6,423 bases of DNA. Source: Acidobacteriaceae bacterium. GTDB taxonomy: Bacteria > Acidobacteriota > Terriglobia > Bryobacterales > Bryobacteraceae. The notes below the pieces were generated by a model. The model saw only the letters and a list, made by a program, of their open reading frames with translations. It was not told where the DNA came from and did not search any database. The stretch spans positions 1-6,423 of the forward strand of contig JAFASD010000472.1 in the NCBI GenBank assembly GCA_019244945.1, read 5' to 3'. Shown here in pieces: positions 1 through 5,947 of the stretch (its first letter is position 1; the number at the start of each line of letters is the position of its first letter). Made by a program: the position numbers and the translations under genes.

Positions 1-612
1 TTGGGCATCGCCTATCTCGATCAACTTCAATATGCAGATGCTATACAGGCCTTCGGTGAAGCGGTCAGACTGAGGCCGGACTATGCCGATGCCTACATCA
101 ACATTGGCCTGACCAATATCGAATGGGAAAAATACGCTTCCGCGCGGGGCAGCCTAGAAAAAGCTCTGTCGCTCAGTCCGAACAACGCGCGCGCGCTCTA
201 CTACCTCGGTTTGGTAGAACGCCGGTCCGGCAACACCGACGCAGAAGTGGCCGACTTCCAGAAAGTCATGCAGCAATATCCACAATCTCGTGATGCGAGA
301 CGCGAGTTGGGGATTTCCTATTATCAGCAGCACAAGTATGTGGAGGCGCGCCAGCAGTTCGAGGCATTGCAGGCGATTGATCCGGATGATCTGGCTGCGC
401 ATTACAACCTAGCAGTCCTGTACCGGCGCATGGGTCTGAAGGAGAAGGCTTCCGAACAGGCCGCTCTCTTCGCAACGAAACAGGTCGATCCGGGAGCGCC
501 CACCTATTCTCTTGATTTTTTGCGCAAACATCCGGAGATTTCGATCGAAAGCGTGCCATGGCACATGCATAAGGATCCTTTGCTCGACGCTTCCGCGCAG
601 CCGCAGCACTGA
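1..612 (+). CDS. TPR-repeat protein, C-terminal part (5' end outside window)
   Basis: This is a tetratricopeptide-repeat protein, a helical scaffold for protein contacts. The reading frame is open to the first base. The TTG at position 1 would fall inside a TPR helix (GIAYLDQLQYADAIQAF), so I take it as an internal Leu codon and the gene as cut by the window edge. Visible residues hold about five TPR units, roughly 1-27 (partial), 28-61, 62-95, 96-129 and 130-158. They carry the usual A-x-x-x-(F/L)-x-x-A-(L/V) and P-x-x-A pattern: AVRLRPDYADAY, ALSLSPNNARALYYLG, IDPDDLAAHYNLA. A non-TPR tail of about 45 residues ends with ESVPWHMHKDP. The next gene starts 18 nt after the stop, so an operon with the CRTAC1-type gene is likely. 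The N-terminal domain and cellular location cannot be seen. The TPR call is firm; the specific role is unknown. Confidence 0.9.
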   Translation: MGIAYLDQLQYADAIQAFGEAVRLRPDYADAYINIGLTNIEWEKYASARGSLEKALSLSPNNARALYYLGLVERRSGNTDAEVADFQKVMQQYPQSRDARRELGISYYQQHKYVEARQQFEALQAIDPDDLAAHYNLAVLYRRMGLKEKASEQAALFATKQVDPGAPTYSLDFLRKHPEISIESVPWHMHKDPLLDASAQPQH

Positions 613-619
613 ACTTTTC

Positions 620-623
620 GGAG
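620..623 (+). promoter_or_regulatory. Shine-Dalgarno GGAG that supports the TTG start at 631
   Basis: GGAG lies 7 nt upstream of the TTG at 631, inside the 18-nt gap after the TPR gene. The next in-frame ATG (709) would remove the twin-arginine signal, so this site decides the start in favour of TTG. Confidence 0.6.
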
Positions 624-630
624 CAGCAAT

Positions 631-2502
631 TTGGATAGGAACCGACGGAGCTTTATTCGGTCATTAAGCCGCACGACGCTCGTACTTCCCTTCGTGGACT
701 TGGCGGCGATGGCTGCCGCGCACCAGCAGGTAAAACTGCCCGGACCCATCGAACGCAGTTACGACGCGAAACCAGCGCCGCCTCCGAAAGGACCGAAATC
801 TCCGATTGAAGGCACTCCTCTGGGCGTGAGTTTCGTGGACGTGGCCAAGCAATCCGGGCTAGCCGTGAAAACTATTTACGGTGGGGAAGGGAAGAATAAA
901 TACCTTCTGGAAACGACGGGCTGCGGTCTCGCTTTCTACGATTACGACAACGATGGATGGCTGGATGTTTTCCTGGTGAACGGGTGGCGTCTCGAGGGTT
1001 TTCCCCATGGGCAGGAGCCGCGCTGCCATCTCTTCAAAAACAATCGCGATGGCACGTTCACCGATGTGACAAAAGGTTCGGGCCTAGAAAATCGCACCGG
1101 ATGGGGACAAGCCTGCTGTGTTGGCGATTACAACAACGACGGGCACGATGACCTTTTCGTCACCTATTACGGTCAGAATGCGCTGTACCGCAACAATGGA
1201 AACGGCACCTTCACCGACGTCACCGAACAAGCGGGTTTGATTCAGCCCGGCCCCAAAACGCGCTGGAACACCGGCTGCACCTTTGTCGACTATGACCGGG
1301 ACGGTCACCTGGATCTGTTTGTTGCAAACTACGTAGATTTCGATCTCAAGACGGCTCCTCCGCCGGAGGCCGGCCCTTGCACCTATAAAGGATTGCTGGT
1401 GGCCTGCGGACCACCGGGACTGCCTGGCGGGAAGAACATTCTCTATCACAACAATGGCGATGGAACGTTCAGCGATGTTAGCCAGAAATCCGGCATTCTC
1501 AACACTGCCGGAACGTACGGACTGAGCGTTGCGGCATCGGACCTGGATAATGACGGCTGGCCGGACATTTACGTCGCGAACGATTCGACTACGGCGACGC
1601 TCTACCAGAACCAGCGGGACGGCACGTTCAAGGACATCGCGGTGGAATCGGGCGCGGCCTTATCTCCGGAAGGCAAGCCGCAAGCGGGCATGGGCGTTTC
1701 CATTGGAGACTACAATCGCGATGGCAATCTCGATGTTGTGAAAACCAATTTCGCGGGTGATACTGATTCGCTTTATACCAATCTCGGCGATGCAACGTTT
1801 GAAGATCGCACGTATCCAAGCGGCCTGGGCGTTAACACGCGATTGCTTGGCTGGGGCGTCGGCTTCTTCGATATGGATAACGACGGGTGGCTCGACATCC
1901 TGATGTCCAATGGGCATGTGTATCCAGAAGTCGACAAATCCAAGGCCGATCTCAAATACGCGGAGCACAAATATCTTTATCGAAATCTGCAGAACGGCCG
2001 TTTCGAGGAAGTAACGGACAAGGGCGGTCCGGGCATTTTGGAGAATGCTCCCGCGCGCGGGTGTTCCTTCGGCGATTACGACAACGATGGCGATATCGAC
2101 ATCGCGGTGAATTGCGTGAATGCGATCCCGCAACTTTTGCGGTGCGATTCAACGCTGAATCGAAACTGGATCAAGATCAAATTGGTGGGTGTTAAGTCGA
2201 ACCGGACTGGTATTGGAACGCGCGTGATTGTGACCGCAAAAACCAAGGCGGATGCGCCGAAGCCGCTGGTGCAAATGGACGAGCTGCGCAGCGGCGGCAG
2301 CTATTTTTCGCAGAATGATTTGCGGATGCACTTCGGGCTCGAGCAGGCGGCCAAAGTGGATGCGCTCGAGGTTCGATGGCTGAGCGGGCAGGTGGACCGG
2401 TTTAAAGATCTGGACGTGAACCGGCTGTACGTCATCCAGGAAGGCGGGAAAATTTTGAGCGCCGAAGAGCTCAAGCCGGCCAGAAAAACGGCGGGCGCAT
2501 GA
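631..2502 (+). CDS. CRTAC1-like FG-GAP/VCBS beta-propeller protein with ASPIC/UnbV C-terminal domain, Tat-type signal
   Basis: This is a 623-residue exported protein. The N-terminus (NRRSFIR followed by a short hydrophobic stretch and AMAAA) looks like a twin-arginine signal, so the protein is probably folded in the cytoplasm and then exported. Seven calcium-loop motifs of the type D-x-(D/N)-x-D-G-x-x-D start near residues 104, 166, 220, 304, 360, 414 and 482. Most are followed by a blade motif such as LYRNNGNGTFTDV, which suggests a seven-bladed FG-GAP/VCBS propeller. A Cys pair (C250, C259) lies in an insert ending CGPPGLPGG. Residues about 510-605 (NRNWIKIKL to YVIQEGG) match the ASPIC/UnbV domain. 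The start is TTG with GGAG 7 nt upstream. It sits 18 nt behind the TPR gene and its stop overlaps the next ATG. Family members are usually linked to adhesion or extracellular binding; the ligand here is unknown. Confidence 0.93.
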   Translation: MDRNRRSFIRSLSRTTLVLPFVDLAAMAAAHQQVKLPGPIERSYDAKPAPPPKGPKSPIEGTPLGVSFVDVAKQSGLAVKTIYGGEGKNKYLLETTGCGLAFYDYDNDGWLDVFLVNGWRLEGFPHGQEPRCHLFKNNRDGTFTDVTKGSGLENRTGWGQACCVGDYNNDGHDDLFVTYYGQNALYRNNGNGTFTDVTEQAGLIQPGPKTRWNTGCTFVDYDRDGHLDLFVANYVDFDLKTAPPPEAGPCTYKGLLVACGPPGLPGGKNILYHNNGDGTFSDVSQKSGILNTAGTYGLSVAASDLDNDGWPDIYVANDSTTATLYQNQRDGTFKDIAVESGAALSPEGKPQAGMGVSIGDYNRDGNLDVVKTNFAGDTDSLYTNLGDATFEDRTYPSGLGVNTRLLGWGVGFFDMDNDGWLDILMSNGHVYPEVDKSKADLKYAEHKYLYRNLQNGRFEEVTDKGGPGILENAPARGCSFGDYDNDGDIDIAVNCVNAIPQLLRCDSTLNRNWIKIKLVGVKSNRTGIGTRVIVTAKTKADAPKPLVQMDELRSGGSYFSQNDLRMHFGLEQAAKVDALEVRWLSGQVDRFKDLDVNRLYVIQEGGKILSAEELKPARKTAGA

Positions 2503-2984
2503 AGCGTGGACGATTAGCGCTGCTGGTGCTCTTGGGCTTTGGTGTATGCGGGATGTGCGCCGCAGAAGAGACCTGCCCGTGGATGAACGCGGCGACAGCA
2601 GGCGGTTTATTGGGTGGAGATGTGACCGCTACGGTCAATTCTTCAGACAAGAGCAAAGAGGATGCGACCTGCGACTTCGTTCACCGCCAAGGACCGCTTG
2701 TGCAGGAGCTGATGATCGAGGTCCGCACGATGGCCGCGCCAGGCAAAGACCTCGCGAACTTCCTCGTGCGCTGCGAGAAAGCGACTCCATTGAAAGCCAT
2801 TGGAAATGAGGCGGTCGTCTGCGATGTTTCCAAGCCCGGCGAGATCGTGGAGCAAGTAGTGGGCAGGGTGCGCGAGCGGGCGTTCGTCATCCGCGCTACT
2901 TCGGACGACCCCCGGGCGGCCCAGACCTCATTTCGCGAAAAAGCAATTAAGGCCGCGGAACAGGTTGCGGGCAATCTGTTCTAA
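2499..2984 (+). CDS. Small exported four-cysteine protein, possibly DUF3558-like
   Basis: This 161-residue protein starts at an ATG that overlaps the CRTAC1 stop in an ATGA junction, a sign of translational coupling; its own ribosome binding site is poor. Residues 1-22 form a signal peptide: KRGR, a hydrophobic core LALLVLLGFGV, then a likely cut after CAA-22. The residues before C17 and C20 do not make a lipobox, so signal peptidase I is favoured over a lipoprotein. The mature part has four cysteines (C26, C58, C92, C108), compatible with two disulfides in an oxidising compartment. The order C-P-W-x-x-A-x-x-x-G-x-L-x-G, T-C-D-F, then A-I-G-N-E-A resembles the general layout of DUF3558-type secreted proteins. 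That similarity is from memory and weak. There is no catalytic motif. Function is unknown; the position suggests a partner of the propeller protein. Confidence 0.82.
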   Translation: MKRGRLALLVLLGFGVCGMCAAEETCPWMNAATAGGLLGGDVTATVNSSDKSKEDATCDFVHRQGPLVQELMIEVRTMAAPGKDLANFLVRCEKATPLKAIGNEAVVCDVSKPGEIVEQVVGRVRERAFVIRATSDDPRAAQTSFREKAIKAAEQVAGNLF

Positions 2985-3037
2985 CGCGCGTCATCATTCG
3001 TCTTCCAGTTTGCTCCGTCAAGCACCAGCTCTTTCAT
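2981..3037 (-). pseudogene. Barstar-family inhibitor, 5' fragment only
   Basis: Reading the minus strand from ATG 3037 gives MKELVLDGANWKTNDDAR, then TAG at 2983-2981. The pattern (I/L)VLDG-x-x-W-x-x-x-x-D is how many barstar-family proteins (inhibitors of barnase-type ribonucleases, normally about 90 residues) begin. In intact members the helix with the FY/YDAF motif follows next. Here the similarity ends after DD and a stop comes two codons later, at the edge of the convergent secreted-protein gene (stop 2982-2984). AAAAGGA (minus strand, 3051-3045) lies 7 nt before the ATG, a good ribosome binding site. This looks like the start of a barstar gene whose remainder was deleted. The call rests on 16 residues and could be chance. 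Confidence 0.45.
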
Positions 3038-3462
3038 GCCGCCGTCCTTTTCGCTTTGATGTCGACGGCAACATCCGCGAAGGAGAAGAACACATCAATC
3101 GCTCCGTGCCACCATTGAGTGAAAGCCGTCCCGAGCTGTACGCCCGTCTTGAGCGCGCCCGGCACGAGATCTCATCGCAGAACATTGCGAAGCATTGAGC
3201 ATCCGGTTTCAGGCGGACAACGATCTCTTCAGCCCATCTGTGCCACCAATTCTCTTGAAGAAATCGAAATGGAACTTATTTCACAAAGTTTACCAGCGCA
3301 AACACACGAACAGAGCCGCAAAGAGCCGGAGTGCAGAACGTTCGGTTTAGTGCCGTTGCAAACGAGGGCACAGTTCGCCAACAGGTCTCCGCCTATTAAG
3401 GCGATGACAGGCTGATTGCCCATGGCTATTTGTCCTGACAAATTATGGTTAGAAGGGCTGAA
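2985..3462. other. 478-bp stretch without a convincing intact gene
   Basis: This stretch holds the barstar-like fragment at its left end and a 16-bp palindrome at 3428-3443. Several overlapping open frames occur but none shows a recognised domain. On the plus strand 2965-3198 gives a moderately natural C-terminal half (RPELYARLERARHEISS). On the minus strand a frame ending at the TGA that overlaps the barstar ATG reads LGTAFTQWWHGAIDVFF. These frames oppose each other, so at most one is real. A short hairpin CGCCT-ATTA-AGGCG lies at 3390-3403 with no T tract. I read the region as decayed gene remnants and spacer; no tRNA or mobile-element end was seen. Confidence 0.5.
3428..3443. repeat. Perfect 16-bp palindrome, operator-like
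   Basis: ATTTGTC-CT-GACAAAT is a perfect 7-bp inverted repeat with a 2-nt centre, 19 bp beyond the stop of the minus-strand gene at 3463. A 2-nt centre is too tight for a stable RNA loop and no T tract follows on either strand. A dimeric protein site is therefore a better reading than a terminator. The binding protein is unknown. Confidence 0.4.
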
Positions 3463-4347
3463 TCATATCACGCTTTCGGCGGTACGTGAGAGTGCTGCGC
3501 GCTCTCTGCTATGGCCCTCGAATTCATGGTGTGTTTTGGCTTGCTCGGGCTGCTGTTGACGGGTTTGGCGGGCAGATTGGGCGGCACGGCGACCTTCGAT
3601 ATAACACTCGACGTCGTGGACTGAAAATTCGGACCCATATTGGGCCGGATCGAAGGGTTTGTTCTCGCGCTTGGCCAAGAGATAGACCTTCGAGAGAGTG
3701 TCGAGGTCTTCTGCCTCGCGCTGGCTGCGCTCTTGTTGTAGGCGGCGAAGCTCGGCGGTTTCTTTTTCGCGCCGGCGGGCGAGGCGTCCTTCCTGGAGCT
3801 GCAGATTGCGAAGTTGTTTCTCATAGGCGAGAGAGGTTTCGATCTCGATCAAGCCGGGACGGAGTGAGGCGTCGTGTTGCTGGAACGAATCGGCAAACTC
3901 GATACGACCACGAGCGAATATGGCCATGATGAGACCGGGAATGCGCTTGAGACGCCAGGCGATGTCGGCAATTGACTGGGCGAGATCGCACTCCCGCTGG
4001 CCGAGCGGCTGGAGTTCCTTTGCGTAGGCGCGGATGTGGCGTTCGTATTCCGCGGCGTCATCGGAAGGCAGCAGGACGGTGCGGCCGGTCAATGCGGTTT
4101 TGACGGCGTTCAAGGAAGAGATGGCTTTGCCTGTTGCGGTTGTGGGGCCGGTTGAGAGCTGAGCATTGGCGCGGTTGGCGGCCAATTGGGCAGGAGAAAT
4201 GGTGGGGTGTTCGGTACCGGGCTCGGTTCCGGAGTTTTCGATCTGCTCGGTTTCGGCGGAGGGAATCGATGCGAATTGGTTAGCGGCCCTGCGGGCTTCT
4301 TTCTGCGCTTTGCGCTCGGCGGCGCGGCGAAGTTGACGCGGTGTCAT
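3463..4347 (-). CDS. Basic coiled-coil hypothetical protein with 'LSTGP...GK..SS.NA' motif
   Basis: This is a 294-residue protein of unknown function. I chose ATG 4347 (MTPRQLRRAAERKAQ). The frame stays open to an ATG at 4554, but that would run across the start of the divergent channel gene and add 69 residues without a recognisable domain. The ribosome binding site is weak. In order: a basic helix (1-22), a polar linker (23-55), a conserved block NRANAQLSTGPTTATGK..SSLNAVKTAL at about 58-86, then TVLLPSDDAAEYERHIRAY (90-108). An alpha-helical region with a short hydrophobic patch (PGLIMAIFARG) follows, then a long charged coiled coil (about 175-225) and a Gln/Arg-rich tail. I know this block as typical of uncharacterised acidobacterial proteins; the NA-x(4)-LT part is reminiscent of the NARKHGL segments in small terminase-like and other DNA-binding proteins, which is speculation. 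There is no signal peptide, so it is probably cytoplasmic and possibly nucleic-acid binding. Confidence 0.8.
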   Translation of the reverse strand: MTPRQLRRAAERKAQKEARRAANQFASIPSAETEQIENSGTEPGTEHPTISPAQLAANRANAQLSTGPTTATGKAISSLNAVKTALTGRTVLLPSDDAAEYERHIRAYAKELQPLGQRECDLAQSIADIAWRLKRIPGLIMAIFARGRIEFADSFQQHDASLRPGLIEIETSLAYEKQLRNLQLQEGRLARRREKETAELRRLQQERSQREAEDLDTLSKVYLLAKRENKPFDPAQYGSEFSVHDVECYIEGRRAAQSARQTRQQQPEQAKTHHEFEGHSRERAALSRTAESVI

Positions 4348-4506
4348 ATGGTTTGCTTTTCGCAGAGGGAATGATGCGCCGATGGAGGAATAGCGCGTAA
4401 GTGGCTGAACGGGCGGGCGAAATAAATCGACCTGGTTCTGCGAACGCTTCACGCTACAGGCGGGTGTGCCCTTCTGCAAAGCGGACGATCCTGGCATGAT
4501 ACGGGC
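4348..4506. promoter_or_regulatory. Divergent intergenic region between the coiled-coil gene and mscS
   Basis: These 159 bp must hold the promoters of both divergent genes. On the plus strand CATGAT (4495-4500) could serve as a -10 box, which would put the transcript start at or next to the channel's ATG (a leaderless message). The 17-bp-spaced TTCTGC (4472-4477) is a poor -35. No clear minus-strand promoter was recognised. Confidence 0.35.
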
Positions 4507-5379
4507 ATGAAACCGATTTGGGATCGTCTGAATGTCGAACTGCTGATTACGCAATTTGTCGCCTGGCTGCCATCACTCGTTGCGGCGCTGGCGATCATGC
4601 TCTTCTTTTGGGCCATCTTTCGCACCACGCGTCCGGCGCTGCGGCATGTGCTGATGCGGACCGGCTTTGAGGAAGCGTTTGCCGGAATGATTGTAAATGT
4701 CTACCGGTTCGCCCTCGTTGCGTTCGGCGTGGTGATGGCAGCGAGCCAGTTAGGAATCAATGTAGGGGCTGCGCTTGCGGGTTTGGGAGTGGTGGGCCTC
4801 ACGATAGGCTTCGCTGCGAAAGATTCGCTCAGCAATCTCATGGCCGGGTTCCTGATCTTCTGGGACAAGCCGTTCCACGTCGGGAACTGGATTACGGTCG
4901 GCAACTATCACGGGACGGTCTCGCAGATCACCATGCGCACAACGCGGCTGCGGACGCGAGACAACACGTCGGTGATTATTCCGAATGAGACCGTGATCAA
5001 TCAAATTGTGGTGAATCACTCGAGCAACGGCAGGACTCGCCTGGAGATTCCTTTGGGTATCGGGTATCCACAGCGAATTCCGGAGGCCAAGCACGCAATC
5101 CTCGAGGCGGTACAGAGCGTTGAATGCGTGCTGCGCGATCCGGCGCCGGATGTTGTGGTGAAGAATCTTGGAGCTTCGGGAGTTGACCTGGTGATCTTTG
5201 CCTGGATCGCGAATGCGAAAGACGCTCAGCCTACTTATTTTCAAATTCTGGAGGCAGCTAAGATGAGTCTCGATAAGGCGGGCATTGGAACGCCGCCTCC
5301 TCGTATGGATATCGCTCTAGTTGCGATTGAGGGAGGAGTTTGGGCCGAGGCCGGCAAATTGGCGCAAGCTCCGCGTTAA
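4507..5379 (+). CDS. mscS: Small-conductance mechanosensitive channel, MscS family
   Basis: This 290-residue inner-membrane channel opens under membrane tension to release solutes after hypo-osmotic shock. Its length is close to E. coli MscS (286). Membrane helices are visible at about 17-38 (TM1) and 61-80 (TM2). The pore-lining TM3 spans about 86-118, with the Gly/Ala-rich face NVGAALAGLGVVGLTIGFAA and then KDSLSNLMAGFLIF. The MscS beta domain follows (about 122-180: PFHVGNWITVG, then TTRLRTRDNTSVIIPN). The cytoplasmic alpha/beta domain runs to about 270 and closes with the family's proline-rich TPPPRMDI. ATG 4507 fits the family N-terminus; no Shine-Dalgarno precedes it, so it may be translated from a leaderless message. 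It stands alone, divergent from the coiled-coil gene. The symbol is used in the family sense; orthology to E. coli mscS is not shown. Confidence 0.95.
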   Translation: MKPIWDRLNVELLITQFVAWLPSLVAALAIMLFFWAIFRTTRPALRHVLMRTGFEEAFAGMIVNVYRFALVAFGVVMAASQLGINVGAALAGLGVVGLTIGFAAKDSLSNLMAGFLIFWDKPFHVGNWITVGNYHGTVSQITMRTTRLRTRDNTSVIIPNETVINQIVVNHSSNGRTRLEIPLGIGYPQRIPEAKHAILEAVQSVECVLRDPAPDVVVKNLGASGVDLVIFAWIANAKDAQPTYFQILEAAKMSLDKAGIGTPPPRMDIALVAIEGGVWAEAGKLAQAPR

Positions 5380-5389
5380 AAGAGCCATT

Positions 5390-5409
5390 GAAGGCGCTAT
5401 AACGCCTTT
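5390..5409 (+). terminator. Possible weak terminator hairpin after mscS
   Basis: GAAGGCG-CTATAA-CGCCTTT forms a 6-bp stem plus a G-U pair with a 6-nt loop, 10 nt after the mscS stop. Only a short T run (TTTC) follows, so it is a marginal intrinsic terminator. Confidence 0.35.
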
Positions 5410-5476
5410 CGATGTCATCTCGCTACCACTTCATTTTTCTTAGGATCTTTCGGCATGCGGCTTTCGTCAAAACGGT

Positions 5477-5755
5477 ATGAGCTCCGCCATCATGATGCAG
5501 CAGAGTGTCCAAAATTCACGAGAGGATTACATCGCGACGTTTCACACGTTTGCGCAAGCGGTGGAGAGGCTCATCTCCTTGCAGGAATGTGAGGAAGCGG
5601 ACTCTTTTGCCGTTCGGCGGGCTGAGGGGCAAGTTCGAGAAGCGCAGAATGCGTATCGAGAGGCGCGAGAGAGGCTTGCGTCTCTACTGTTAGAGCGGCG
5701 CGGGTTGAAGTCGGCGCGTCTGACGAAGTCTCGAGCGACCGCGGTCTGCCTTTAG
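5477..5755 (+). CDS. Small helical hypothetical protein
   Basis: This is a 92-residue protein that I do not recognise as a named family. It is almost entirely predicted helix: SREDYIATFHTFAQAVERLISLQ (about 14-36), then a charged heptad-like segment (about 43-75, AVRRAEGQVREAQNAYREARERLASLL) that suggests a helical hairpin or coiled coil. There is no signal peptide or membrane segment, so it is probably cytoplasmic. The last 15 residues are basic and less regular. ATG 5477 has a poor ribosome binding site; the Met codons at 5492 and 5495 are alternatives. It lies 97 nt after mscS beyond a possible terminator, so co-transcription with the channel is uncertain. Coding character is supported by the regular hydrophobic spacing rather than by homology. 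Confidence 0.6.
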   Translation: MSSAIMMQQSVQNSREDYIATFHTFAQAVERLISLQECEEADSFAVRRAEGQVREAQNAYREARERLASLLLERRGLKSARLTKSRATAVCL

Positions 5756-5887
5756 ATTGGGCGGCGCGTCGAGTGTTTTGAAGATTTCCTCCCAACCAAT
5801 TAGCTGGAAGCTTCTGAGCTTCCCTTCGCCGGTTATCATATAAACCCCGCGCTTACCTAGTTTCAATTCATTGCTTGAAGAGCGCAT
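5690..5887 (-). CDS. Doubtful small ORF, hypothetical
   Basis: A 65-codon minus-strand frame whose first half looks natural (LGKRGVYMITGEGKLRSF, then GWEEIFKTLDAPP) while the second half is Arg-rich and overlaps the tail of the plus-strand gene at 5477-5755 by 66 nt. An internal ATG at 5839 has GGGG about 6 nt upstream and would give 49 residues. It lies 60 nt downstream of the ArsR-like gene on the same strand and could be in its transcript. No family is recognised. It may be a real short gene, a remnant, or chance. Confidence 0.28.
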   Translation of the reverse strand: MRSSSNELKLGKRGVYMITGEGKLRSFQLIGWEEIFKTLDAPPNLKADRGRSRLRQTRRLQPAPL

Positions 5888-5947
5888 GGCCGCGATTCGA
5901 TGCTAACAGATTGGGTGGCGAGTTTACACAAATGCGAGATGGAGAGT

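Noticed and set aside
1..3. TTG at position 1 as the start of the TPR gene
   Set aside because: It lies inside a TPR helix and the frame is open to the edge, so the gene is truncated.
3390..3403. Hairpin CGCCT-ATTA-AGGCG as a terminator
   Set aside because: Only a 5-bp stem, no T tract, and no adjacent gene end that it would serve.
3119..3415. 98-codon plus-strand ORF
   Set aside because: Composition is irregular (many Ser, Pro, Arg), no domain, no ribosome binding site, and it overlaps another frame; likely chance.
3229..3441. 70-codon minus-strand ORF rich in Cys and Ser
   Set aside because: No family resemblance, and its start lies inside the palindrome; likely chance.
4357..4445. 8-bp inverted pair TTCGCAGA / TCTGCGAA in the divergent region
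   Set aside because: Arms are about 70 bp apart and short; compatible with chance, no further symmetry.
4348..4554. 69-residue N-terminal extension of the minus-strand coiled-coil protein up to ATG 4554
   Set aside because: It would overlap the start of the divergent mscS gene, has no recognisable domain, and MTPRQLRRAAERK at 4347 is a natural beginning.
5806..5823. Hairpin GGAAGCT-TCTG-AGCTTCC as a terminator between convergent genes
   Set aside because: A clean 7-bp stem with 4-nt loop, but no T tract on either side and it falls within the possible small minus ORF.
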